Shown here: in pieces, positions 43,289 to 50,423 of the stretch | How positions within the stretch are numbered: the stretch's first letter is position 1 | Layout of the letters: each line of letters begins with the position of its first letter | DNA from: JBHJHP01 sp042219855 | GTDB taxonomy: Bacteria; Bacteroidota; Bacteroidia; Bacteroidales; UBA5342 | DNA length: 64,000 nt | Assembly: GCF_042219855.1 (NCBI RefSeq) | Contig: NZ_JBHJHP010000002.1 | Location: 248,001 to 312,000 of the forward strand | Direction of reading: 5' to 3' | Notes under the pieces: model-generated | What the model was told of the DNA's origin: nothing | Databases searched by the model: none | Seen by the model: only the letters and a program-made list of their open reading frames with translations | Made by a program: the position numbers and the translations under genes

Positions 43289-45019
43289 TTATCCCTGATT
43301 CATTGTAATAAGAAATTCTTCGTTGCTGGTCGTTTTTACCAGTCTGTCTTTCAGAAATTCCATTGCTTCCAGGGAAGTCATATCGCTTAAGAACTTACGC
43401 AAGATCCACATCCTGTTCATGAATTCAGAATCAAGCAGCAGGTCTTCGCGACGAGTACTTGATGCAATAATATCCACAGAAGGGAAAATACGACGGTTCG
43501 ATAGTTTGCGATCAAGCTGCAGCTCCATATTACCTGTTCCTTTGAACTCTTCAAAGATAACATCGTCCATTTTAGAGCCTGTCTCAGTCAGTGCTGTTGC
43601 AAGAATGGTCAGTGAGCCTCCTTCTTCTATATTACGTGCTGCTCCAAAGAACCGTTTCGGTTTATGTAATGCATTGGCATCAACACCACCGGATAATACT
43701 TTCCCCGATGCAGGAGCCACGGTATTGTATGCGCGGGCCAGACGGGTAATTGAATCCAGAAGTATCACCACGTCATGACCGCACTCAACCATGCGTTTTG
43801 CTTTTTCCAGTACAATATTAGCCACTTTTACATGCCGGTCAGCTGGTTCATCAAAAGTAGATGCAATAACTTCCGCATTCACGCTTCTTGCCATATCTGT
43901 CACCTCTTCAGGACGTTCATCAATCAAAAGGATCAATAGATATACTTCCGGATTGTTCTCTGAAATGGCATTTGCAATATCTTTCAGTAAAACGGTTTTA
44001 CCTGTTTTAGGCTGAGCCACAATCAAACCACGCTGCCCTTTACCAATCGGAGAAAACATATCGACTACCCTGGCCGAGATTGTTGAATGTTTACCTCCGC
44101 AGAGATTAAACTTCTCATTAGGAAATAAGGGAGTCAGATGATCAAACGGAACCCGGTCACGAATCTCATCCGGCAGACGTCCGTTTATTGTACTGATCTT
44201 GATTAATGGAAAATACTTTTCACCTTCCTTGGGAGGACGAATCGTACCGCTTATGGTGTCACCGGTTTTAAGTCCGAACAGTTTTATCTGCGACTGAGAC
44301 ACATAAATATCATCCGGGGAATTCAGATAGTTGTAATCTGAAGAACGCAGGAATCCGTATCCGTCCTGCATGATTTCCAGAACACCTGAACTTGAAATGA
44401 TGCCATCGAATTCAAAATTCTTATCCAGTCCGTCGGGCAAATCCTGCTTTTTCTCTTTGGGAGCTGCTGGTTTATTTTGTTGATAACCGCCATTGCCGTT
44501 CCCATTACCATTCCCGTTATTATTTTGCTGACGGCTCTTGTTATCACCGTTCTGTTGCCATGGCTGTGGTTTATTATTACCGGTTGTCTGCTTTTCTTTA
44601 TTGGCCTTTTTAAAAGATGAAGTTGTAATTTCTCTCTTTTTCTCAACCTTGGGAGCGCTTTTATAGTCTCCGTTATTCTGAGATTCCTGGCGTGTATTGA
44701 TGACAGGTTTACTGGTATCTTTTTCTTCTTTGGTGTTTTTTTCGTCTTCTGGTTTAGCAGCATTCCGCTTCACAAATTTACCTTCGGAAGTAGCAGATGC
44801 AGCAGCTTCTCCGGAAACCTTAATCCTGGTTCTTCTGGGTCTCTGCTTCTTATCTGCATCAGCTCCTGAACCTTCAGAAGCTTTAACAGCCTGAACATCC
44901 AGAATTTTGTATATCAAATCCTGTTTCCTGTATTTTTCAACACTTTTGATATCCAGGTCTTTCGCAATTGCCCTCAAATCTGGTAAAAGCTTATTGCTTA
45001 ACTCAATAATGTCGTACAT
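43289..45019 (-). CDS. rho: Transcription termination factor Rho
   Basis: A 576-aa hexameric RNA helicase. The N-terminal Rho_N SAP-like helices (residues 1-50) are followed by a low-complexity insertion of about 150 residues rich in Lys, Asn, Gln and Gly (NNNGNGNGNGNGGYQQN), as in other Bacteroidota Rho proteins. Next come the RNA-binding CSD (GVLEIMQDGYGFLRSSDYNY) and the ATPase core: Walker A GLIVAQPKTGKTVLLKDIA, LLILLIDERPEEVTDM, VILLDSITRLARAYN and the LSGGVDANAL Q-loop/R-loop region. Family assignment is certain. The insertion is expected to be disordered. Confidence 0.97.
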   Translation of the reverse strand: MYDIIELSNKLLPDLRAIAKDLDIKSVEKYRKQDLIYKILDVQAVKASEGSGADADKKQRPRRTRIKVSGEAAASATSEGKFVKRNAAKPEDEKNTKEEKDTSKPVINTRQESQNNGDYKSAPKVEKKREITTSSFKKANKEKQTTGNNKPQPWQQNGDNKSRQQNNNGNGNGNGNGGYQQNKPAAPKEKKQDLPDGLDKNFEFDGIISSSGVLEIMQDGYGFLRSSDYNYLNSPDDIYVSQSQIKLFGLKTGDTISGTIRPPKEGEKYFPLIKISTINGRLPDEIRDRVPFDHLTPLFPNEKFNLCGGKHSTISARVVDMFSPIGKGQRGLIVAQPKTGKTVLLKDIANAISENNPEVYLLILLIDERPEEVTDMARSVNAEVIASTFDEPADRHVKVANIVLEKAKRMVECGHDVVILLDSITRLARAYNTVAPASGKVLSGGVDANALHKPKRFFGAARNIEEGGSLTILATALTETGSKMDDVIFEEFKGTGNMELQLDRKLSNRRIFPSVDIIASSTRREDLLLDSEFMNRMWILRKFLSDMTSLEAMEFLKDRLVKTTSNEEFLITMNQG

Positions 45020-45126
45020 AATTAAATGATTATATCACTAGTAAATGAAAGGATAAATAAAACTTATATGATTATCTTAGAAAAACGTTGTGAGTTTGAA
45101 TCAAAAACGTTGTAGTCCTGTGGGTG

Positions 45127-45157
45127 CAAATATAAAGCAATTTAACAATTGTGCAAA
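45127..45157 (-). promoter_or_regulatory. Consensus promoter for rho
   Basis: On the minus strand TTTG (45157-45154), a 19-base spacer and TATATTTG (45134-45127) match the Bacteroidota consensus. The start codon lies 107 bases downstream, leaving room for a leader that could serve Rho autoregulation, which is known in other bacteria but not shown here. Confidence 0.75.
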
Positions 45158-45325
45158 ACTTTTTTAGCAACCTGCAGGATTTTGAAATAAGGTTTAACAA
45201 AACTTATTTGTTGTAACCATATTTTCACGTTACAATACCTTAATAACACTCTGATTAACATTTTGTTTATGGTTGTACTGCCACATGATAATTATCAGTT
45301 TTTCACCCGGATAAAACCGGTTTGT

Positions 45326-45355
45326 TTTGTTTTATTAAAAAATGTTTTACATTTG
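45326..45355 (+). promoter_or_regulatory. Consensus promoter for the trp operon
   Basis: TTTG (45326-45329), 18 bases, then TACATTTG (45348-45355) match the Bacteroidota -33/-7 consensus. Transcription would start near 45362, about 12 bases before the leader peptide start codon. Confidence 0.78.
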
Positions 45356-45373
45356 CAGAAGAAACAAGCAATA

Positions 45374-45436
45374 ATGATATTATTCGAAAACAATACATGG
45401 TGGTGGCACAGACTATTTCTTAAATCCGGGAAATAA
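45374..45436 (+). CDS. trpL: trp operon leader peptide with three tandem Trp codons
   Basis: A 20-codon frame, ATG to TAA. Codons 9-11 are TGG-TGG-TGG (45398-45406), preceded by MILFENNT and followed by HRLFLKSGK. Three adjacent Trp codons in a tiny frame between a consensus promoter and an intrinsic terminator, directly upstream of trpE, is the classic layout of a ribosome-mediated trp attenuator. The last codons (45426-45432) can pair with the terminator's 3' side (see findings). Confidence 0.88.
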   Translation: MILFENNTWWWHRLFLKSGK

Positions 45437-45461
45437 GCTGGTCATTCTATGTAAATAATAT

Positions 45462-45496
45462 AAGACCTGTCGGAATTCCCGGCAGGTCTTTTTTTT
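45462..45496 (+). terminator. trp attenuator terminator
   Basis: A 12-bp stem AAGACCTGTCGG/CCGGCAGGTCTT (45462-45473 and 45479-45490, one G-U pair) with an AATTC loop is followed by a run of T to 45496. It lies 21 bases before the trpE ATG. Formation when tryptophan is plentiful would stop transcription before trpE. Confidence 0.9.
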
Positions 45497-45517
45497 GATC
45501 ATAAAATCACAAAATAC

Positions 45518-46933
45518 ATGAAATCAATAAAGATTTTAGCACATACACAGGCTCTGCCTGCAGGAATCACCGACACGGAAACTCCTGTTAGCATTTATCT
45601 TAAACTCCGGGACAAGTTTCCCAATACATCACTGCTTGAAAGCTCGGATTATCATGGAAACCGTAACAGCCGCAGTTTTATTTGCTTTGATGTAAGGGGT
45701 GGATTTGAGGTAGACCGTAACAAGATTACAATGGTTTTTGCCGACGGTTCAAAACTCAATAAGGAAATCAGTGAAACAACCCGTGTTGTTGATGAACTTA
45801 AAACCTTCCTGGATTCATTCAATATATTCAGACTTGGTGAGGACATGAACAATAATGGTATATTTGGGTACAGTGCTTATGATGCGGTTCAGTATTTCGA
45901 AAACATCACATTTAACTCTCCCGAACCGGAAGGTTATCATATTCCTGAAATGCGCTATTTCTTTTATAGGTACATCATTACTTTCGATCATTTCAATAAC
46001 CGGATATACCTGACTGAAAATCTCCGGGAAGGTGAGGAAAGAACTCTGGACAGAATTAAAGTGATCCTGAATGATAAAAAACTGGGGGCACATAAATTCT
46101 ACCCGTCGATGGATGAAATATCAAATCTGACGGATCAGGAATATATGAAAAACGTATCCCACGGCAAAGCTCATTGTTTCAGAGGAGACGTATTTCAGAT
46201 CGTCTTATCACGCAGGTTCTCTCAAAAATTCAAAGGCGACGAGTTTAATGTATACCGTGCGTTGCGCAACATAAATCCTTCTCCTTACCTCTTCTATTTT
46301 GATTTCGGTGGTTACAAAATTTTCGGATCATCACCTGAAGCGGAAATAAAAGTTGAGAAGGGCACAGCGATCATCAATCCGATAGCAGGAACATTTAAAC
46401 GCACAGGAAATGATGAACAGGACCGTTTATTGGCCGACCAACTCTGTAAGGATGAAAAGGAAAATGCTGAACATGTTATGCTGGTAGACCTGGCGCGAAA
46501 TGATCTGAGTCGTAATTCGGATCATGTTACAGTTGAAACCTATCGCGAAGTACAGTATTATTCACATGTTTTACACCTGGTTTCAGAGGTAAGTGGGAAA
46601 CTGAATAAAGGCACAAATCCCATTGAAGTTTTAGGGAACACATTTCCGGCAGGAACGCTCTCCGGTGCTCCCAAATATAAGGCCATGGAGCTTATTGATA
46701 AATATGAACCAGAAGCAAGAGGTTATTACGGAGGAGCAATTGGGTTTTTAGGATTCAGTGGAGATGTGAACCATGCCATTATGATCCGGTCTTTTCTATG
46801 CAAGAATAACACTTTATTTTATCAGGCTGGTGCCGGAATTGTTTCTGAGTCGCAAGAGGAAAGCGAACTTAACGAAGTGAATAACAAACTTGGCGCATTA
46901 AAAAAAGCCATTGAAATTGCGAAAGAAATATAA
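45518..46933 (+). CDS. trpE: Anthranilate synthase component I
   Basis: A 471-aa chorismate-using enzyme that makes anthranilate with TrpG. The feedback-inhibition motif LLES is present at about residues 34-37 (NTSLLESSDYHGN), suggesting direct inhibition by tryptophan in addition to attenuation. The chorismate-binding domain has CFRGDVFQIVLSRRF, SSPEAEIKV, NPIAGTFKRTGNDEQD, HVMLVDLARNDLSR, FPAGTLSGAPKYKAMELID and YYGGAIGFLGFSG. First structural gene of trpEGDCFBA. The gap to trpG (92 bases) holds a repeat copy. Confidence 0.96.
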   Translation: MKSIKILAHTQALPAGITDTETPVSIYLKLRDKFPNTSLLESSDYHGNRNSRSFICFDVRGGFEVDRNKITMVFADGSKLNKEISETTRVVDELKTFLDSFNIFRLGEDMNNNGIFGYSAYDAVQYFENITFNSPEPEGYHIPEMRYFFYRYIITFDHFNNRIYLTENLREGEERTLDRIKVILNDKKLGAHKFYPSMDEISNLTDQEYMKNVSHGKAHCFRGDVFQIVLSRRFSQKFKGDEFNVYRALRNINPSPYLFYFDFGGYKIFGSSPEAEIKVEKGTAIINPIAGTFKRTGNDEQDRLLADQLCKDEKENAEHVMLVDLARNDLSRNSDHVTVETYREVQYYSHVLHLVSEVSGKLNKGTNPIEVLGNTFPAGTLSGAPKYKAMELIDKYEPEARGYYGGAIGFLGFSGDVNHAIMIRSFLCKNNTLFYQAGAGIVSESQEESELNEVNNKLGALKKAIEIAKEI

Positions 46934-46937
46934 TCAG

Positions 46938-46977
46938 AGACACAGGTATCAGGACACAATCCCGATAGCTATCGGGA
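46938..46977. repeat. 40-bp dispersed repeat with 18-bp palindrome, copy 1
   Basis: Identical over 40 bases to 49365-49404. It contains GGTATCAGG and the perfect palindrome TCCCGATAGCTATCGGGA. Here it begins 4 bases after the trpE stop and is followed by repeated TGATACTT units. No poly-T follows, so it is not a terminator. It looks like a small mobile or dispersed intergenic element. Confidence 0.85.
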
Positions 46978-47025
46978 CTGATACTTGATACTTGATACGA
47001 TATTAAATATATAAATTATCAAAAA

Positions 47026-47598
47026 ATGAAAATATTAGTACTTGATAATTACGACAGTTTTACATACAATCTGGTACATTATTTAAAAGAATTGTGTACT
47101 CACCAGGTTGATGTTATCAGAAATGATCAGATCACTGTTGAGGAAGTTGAAAAGTATGACAAAATCCTTCTTTCTCCCGGACCAGGTATTCCTGATGAAG
47201 CAGGTATACTAAAGCCCCTGATAAAAAAATGGGGCGAAAGCAAATCTATTTTTGGTGTTTGCCTGGGTTGTCAGGCTATCGCAGAAGTGTATGGCGGAAG
47301 CATATACAACCTGAATAAGGTGTATCACGGAGTATCCACTACCATGCATGTCACGGATAAAGAAGAATTGCTTTACAAAAATGTTTCGGAGGAATTCGAA
47401 GCCGGACGTTACCACTCCTGGGTTGTGAGCAAGGAAGATCTTCCCAAAGAGATGCGCATCACATCTGTTGACGATAAAGGTGCAATCATGGGAATCCGCC
47501 ATTTGACACACAACGTTCGTGGGGTGCAGTTTCATCCGGAATCAATCCTGACACCTGAAGGCAAAAAAATGATTAAAAACTGGTTAGAAAATTGCTGA
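47026..47598 (+). CDS. trpG: Anthranilate synthase component II (glutamine amidotransferase)
   Basis: A 190-aa class I amidotransferase that supplies ammonia to TrpE. Seen: LVLDNYDSFTYNLVHYL, LLSPGPGIPDEAG, the nucleophile region FGVCLGCQAIAEVYGG with Cys79, the RYHSWVV motif and the catalytic His-Glu in VQFHPESILTPEG. Position 82 is Cys where most family members have His (GxCLGHQ); the nucleophile itself is intact. It could also serve para-aminobenzoate synthesis. The stop is one base before the trpD start. Confidence 0.95.
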   Translation: MKILVLDNYDSFTYNLVHYLKELCTHQVDVIRNDQITVEEVEKYDKILLSPGPGIPDEAGILKPLIKKWGESKSIFGVCLGCQAIAEVYGGSIYNLNKVYHGVSTTMHVTDKEELLYKNVSEEFEAGRYHSWVVSKEDLPKEMRITSVDDKGAIMGIRHLTHNVRGVQFHPESILTPEGKKMIKNWLENC

Positions 47599-47599
47599 G

Positions 47600-48586
47600 A
47601 TGAAAAAAATACTACAAAGACTTGCAGAACATCAGACGCTGACAAAAAAAGAAGCAAAAGAGGCACTTTTCGCCATTTCAAAAGGGGAAGTTAACAACTC
47701 GCAAATTGCAGCTTTTCTCACCGTCTTTATGATGCGTTCCATTACGGTTGATGAGTTGAGTGGTTTTCGCGAAACCCTGCAGGAATTGTGTCTCCCCGTT
47801 GACTTCAGTGAATTCAATACCATAGATTTGTGCGGAACCGGAGGTGACAGCAAAAACACCTTTAACATTTCAACATTATCCTCACTGGTGGTTGCCGGTG
47901 CCGGAGAAAAGGTAGCGAAGCATGGAAATTACAGCGTGTCATCTTCCTGCGGATCAAGCAATGTAATGGAACACTTTGGATACAAATTCACAAATGATAC
48001 CGACAAACTAAGAAGGCAGATCGATAAACACAACATCTGTTTTTTTCATGCGCCTTTATTTCACCCGGCGATGAAAACTGTAGCTCCTATCAGACGTGAA
48101 CTGGGCATGAAAACTTTTTTCAATGTCCTGGGACCGGTTATAAACCCGTCAAAACCACAAAACCAGCTTGCCGGTGTCTATAATCTTGAAACCATGCGCA
48201 TGTACAATTACATCTTACAACAAACAGATAAAAACTATATCATTGTACATTCCCTCGATGGATACGATGAAATTTCACTAACCGGGGATTTCAAACTTAC
48301 AACAAATCATACGGAAGAGGTGCTTCGTCCGGAAGATTTGGGGTTCAGGCAGCTAAAAGAAGAGGAACTATTTGGTGGAAATTCTGTTACAGAGGCTGCA
48401 GAGATATTCAGTTCTGTATTGAATGGTAACGGAACTGAAGCCCAAAATAATGCGGTATTATCCAATGCGGGAATGGCCCTGAAATGTATCAGACCTGAGA
48501 AGTCACTTGAAACCTGCATTGAAGATGCAAGAACTTCGCTTATGGGTGGCAGGGCACTGCATGCACTAAAACAGATTACAAATTAG
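47600..48586 (+). CDS. trpD: Anthranilate phosphoribosyltransferase
   Basis: A 328-aa enzyme that joins anthranilate to PRPP. Seen: helical N-terminal domain (residues 1-70), PRPP-binding DLCGTGGDSKNTFNISTLSS, KHGNYSVSSSCGSSNVMEHFG, FFHAPLFHPAMKTVAPIRRELG and FNVLGPVINPSKPQNQLAGVY. Length and motifs are normal. It stands alone, not fused to trpG, and 2 bases precede trpC. Confidence 0.96.
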   Translation: MKKILQRLAEHQTLTKKEAKEALFAISKGEVNNSQIAAFLTVFMMRSITVDELSGFRETLQELCLPVDFSEFNTIDLCGTGGDSKNTFNISTLSSLVVAGAGEKVAKHGNYSVSSSCGSSNVMEHFGYKFTNDTDKLRRQIDKHNICFFHAPLFHPAMKTVAPIRRELGMKTFFNVLGPVINPSKPQNQLAGVYNLETMRMYNYILQQTDKNYIIVHSLDGYDEISLTGDFKLTTNHTEEVLRPEDLGFRQLKEEELFGGNSVTEAAEIFSSVLNGNGTEAQNNAVLSNAGMALKCIRPEKSLETCIEDARTSLMGGRALHALKQITN

Positions 48587-48588
48587 TT

Positions 48589-49395
48589 ATGAATATTCTT
48601 GACAAAATAGTAGCCAATAAAAAGGTTGAAGTGGCTGAGAAAAAGGTCATGATTTCAGAAAAGCAGCTAAAAAACAGCATCAGCCCAAAACCGGTTCCAT
48701 CCCTGAAAGCATTTCTGGAAAACCCGGATAAATCAGGTATTATTTGCGAATACAAACGCATGTCTCCTTCTAAAGGATTGATAAACGGAACTGCAAAGGT
48801 TCAGGACGTAACCCGAAATTACGAACAAGCAGGCGCCAGTGCTATTTCGGTTCTAACCGACAAAGCATTTTTCGGAGGAACCGCACAGGACCTCACCGAT
48901 GCACGCGATGTAACAACGATCCCAATTCTTAGAAAAGACTTTATTATTGATCCGTTTCAAATTCTGGAAGCCCGCGCAATAGGGGCAAGTGCCATATTGT
49001 TAATAGCTGCTATTCTTGAGAAAGATGAGATAAAGTCGCTGGCTCAGTATGCATACTCCCTTGGCCTTGAAGTTCTGTTTGAGGTTCATAATACTGAAGA
49101 ACTTGAAAAATACGATCCAATCATCGAAATTGTCGGTGTCAACAACAGAAACCTTAAAACCTTTGAGGTTAATATTGAAACATCGGTTGAAGTAGGAAAG
49201 TTTATTCCCGAGAATTGTGTTAAGGTAGCCGAAAGTGGAATCAGCGATATAAGGAACATTCAATACCTGAAACAATTTGGTTTTGAAGGTTTTCTCATTG
49301 GCGAAAATTTCATGAAAACCAATGATCCGGGGCAAGCTTGTATTGATTTCATTAAATGTATAAAAGACACAGGTATCAGGACACAATCCCGATAG
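48589..49395 (+). CDS. trpC: Indole-3-glycerol-phosphate synthase with repeat-derived C-terminus
   Basis: A 268-aa TIM-barrel enzyme that closes the indole ring. Catalytic segments: ICEYKRMSPSKGLING (Glu and Lys), VLTDKAFFGG, ILRKDFIIDPFQILEARAIGASAILLI, GVNNRNLKTFEVN and VAESGIS. The final nine residues (DTGIRTQSR) and the TAG stop are encoded by copy 2 of the 40-bp repeat, so the native end probably lay near residue 258. The fold itself should be complete because the barrel finishes before this tail. Confidence 0.95.
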   Translation: MNILDKIVANKKVEVAEKKVMISEKQLKNSISPKPVPSLKAFLENPDKSGIICEYKRMSPSKGLINGTAKVQDVTRNYEQAGASAISVLTDKAFFGGTAQDLTDARDVTTIPILRKDFIIDPFQILEARAIGASAILLIAAILEKDEIKSLAQYAYSLGLEVLFEVHNTEELEKYDPIIEIVGVNNRNLKTFEVNIETSVEVGKFIPENCVKVAESGISDIRNIQYLKQFGFEGFLIGENFMKTNDPGQACIDFIKCIKDTGIRTQSR

Positions 49396-49404
49396 CTATC
49401 GGGA
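49365..49404. repeat. 40-bp dispersed repeat, copy 2, overlapping the trpC 3' end
   Basis: Identical to 46938-46977. The trpC stop TAG lies within the palindrome TCCCGATAGCTATCGGGA. A GATACCTGATACTTGA segment at about 49708-49723, just before trpF, mirrors the GTATCAGG end of this copy, as if one element had been split by a later insertion. Confidence 0.85.
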
Positions 49405-49738
49405 TCAAGATAAATTAACGAGAATGCGGCATAAAATAAATCATAATGTTTTAAAATCCTCCGGCCCCGACTAACGTCAGGACCACCTCCTTTCGAGCAA
49501 GGAGGACATTTACACAAAAATTGCTGGTTTCGACGTCCCCCTTAGAAAAAGGGGGTGTCCCAATGAAATTCGGGAGGGAATTTTTAAGCGGATAAAACCA
49601 TTACAGTCGAATTAAATCTTAATTGAGTTAAATTGAAATAATGAACAATTATTTAGAATTTTTTAAGATGATTTATCGCTTTAGCCAATCATTAAATATA
49701 AATGTTGATACCTGATACTTGATTCTAAAATTTAAAAA
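49396..49738. other. Repeat-rich spacer inside the trp operon
   Basis: This 343-base gap between trpC and trpF is unusual in an otherwise tight operon. It holds the rest of the 40-bp repeat, a second hairpin-rich element (49455-49580), an AT-rich stretch and GATAC repeats near trpF. No gene of any size is supported. Confidence 0.75.
49455..49580. repeat. Hairpin-rich intergenic element
   Basis: Two strong inverted repeats occur in a short space: CCTCCTT/AAGGAGG (49486-49492, 49499-49505) and CCCCCTT/AAGGGGG (49537-49543, 49549-49555), in GC-richer sequence than the flanks. I recognise the style as a dispersed non-coding repeat of Bacteroidota genomes, but copy number cannot be judged here. 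Confidence 0.55.
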
Positions 49739-50383
49739 ATGAAAATTAAGGTATGTGGAATGCTATATAAGGACAACATTAAAGATGTTGCCGCATTAAA
49801 TCCGGACTTGATGGGTTTTATATTTTATCCAAAATCTCCGCGTTACGTGGTCGGTAAACTCAATCCTGAAATTCTGGTATCATTGCCCCCATCAATCATT
49901 AAGACGGGAGTTTTTGTGAATGAAACATTTGAAAACATTCTGGATTTGGCTAAGATATATGACCTGACAGCATTTCAGCTTCATGGAGAAGAATCACCGC
50001 AATTCTGCGACCGGTTACGTGATCTGGGTTTTATCATAATTAAAGCTTTCCGGATTGATGAAGACTTTGATTTCAAGCAGTTGAAATCATATGAGTTAAG
50101 TTGCGACTATTTTTTGTTTGACACTAAAACTTCCGCATACGGAGGAAGCGGAAAGAAATTTGACTGGAACATTCTAAACCGGTATAATAATAGCAAGCCA
50201 ATCTTTCTGAGTGGCGGAATAGGTCCCGGTGACGAATCTGTAATTTCCGGTCTTAGCAATCTGAATATTTATGCATTGGATTTGAATAGCAAATTTGAAA
50301 TTGAACCAGGATTTAAAGATGTTAAGCAACTCACTACTTTTGTAACAAATATCAGGATGAATGAACCAAAATGGAATTTTTAA
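49739..50383 (+). CDS. trpF: Phosphoribosylanthranilate isomerase
   Basis: A 214-aa TIM-barrel isomerase. Seen: the catalytic Cys in IKVCGM (residues 2-7), MGFIFYPKSPRYV, FVNETFENI, LHGEESPQFC, the catalytic Asp in FLFDTKTSAYGGSGKKFDW, and phosphate-binding FLSGGIGPGD followed by ALDLNSKFEIEPGFKD. All positions expected for activity are present. A separate trpF, unfused to trpC, is normal for Bacteroidota. Confidence 0.95.
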   Translation: MKIKVCGMLYKDNIKDVAALNPDLMGFIFYPKSPRYVVGKLNPEILVSLPPSIIKTGVFVNETFENILDLAKIYDLTAFQLHGEESPQFCDRLRDLGFIIIKAFRIDEDFDFKQLKSYELSCDYFLFDTKTSAYGGSGKKFDWNILNRYNNSKPIFLSGGIGPGDESVISGLSNLNIYALDLNSKFEIEPGFKDVKQLTTFVTNIRMNEPKWNF

Positions 50384-50423
50384 TACCCTTATAATGAACC
50401 ATTGATTACATAAGAAATATAAA

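Larger units (their letters stand above)
45020..45373. other. Divergent rho/trp control region
   Basis: This 354-base spacer separates rho (leftward) from the trp leader (rightward). It holds the two promoters annotated separately. The middle (about 45160-45300) is AT-rich with no recognised gene or structured RNA. Confidence 0.6.

Noticed and set aside
46938..46977. Palindrome after trpE as a possible internal terminator or attenuator
   Set aside because: No U run follows, and the same 40 bases recur after trpC, so a dispersed repeat explains it better.
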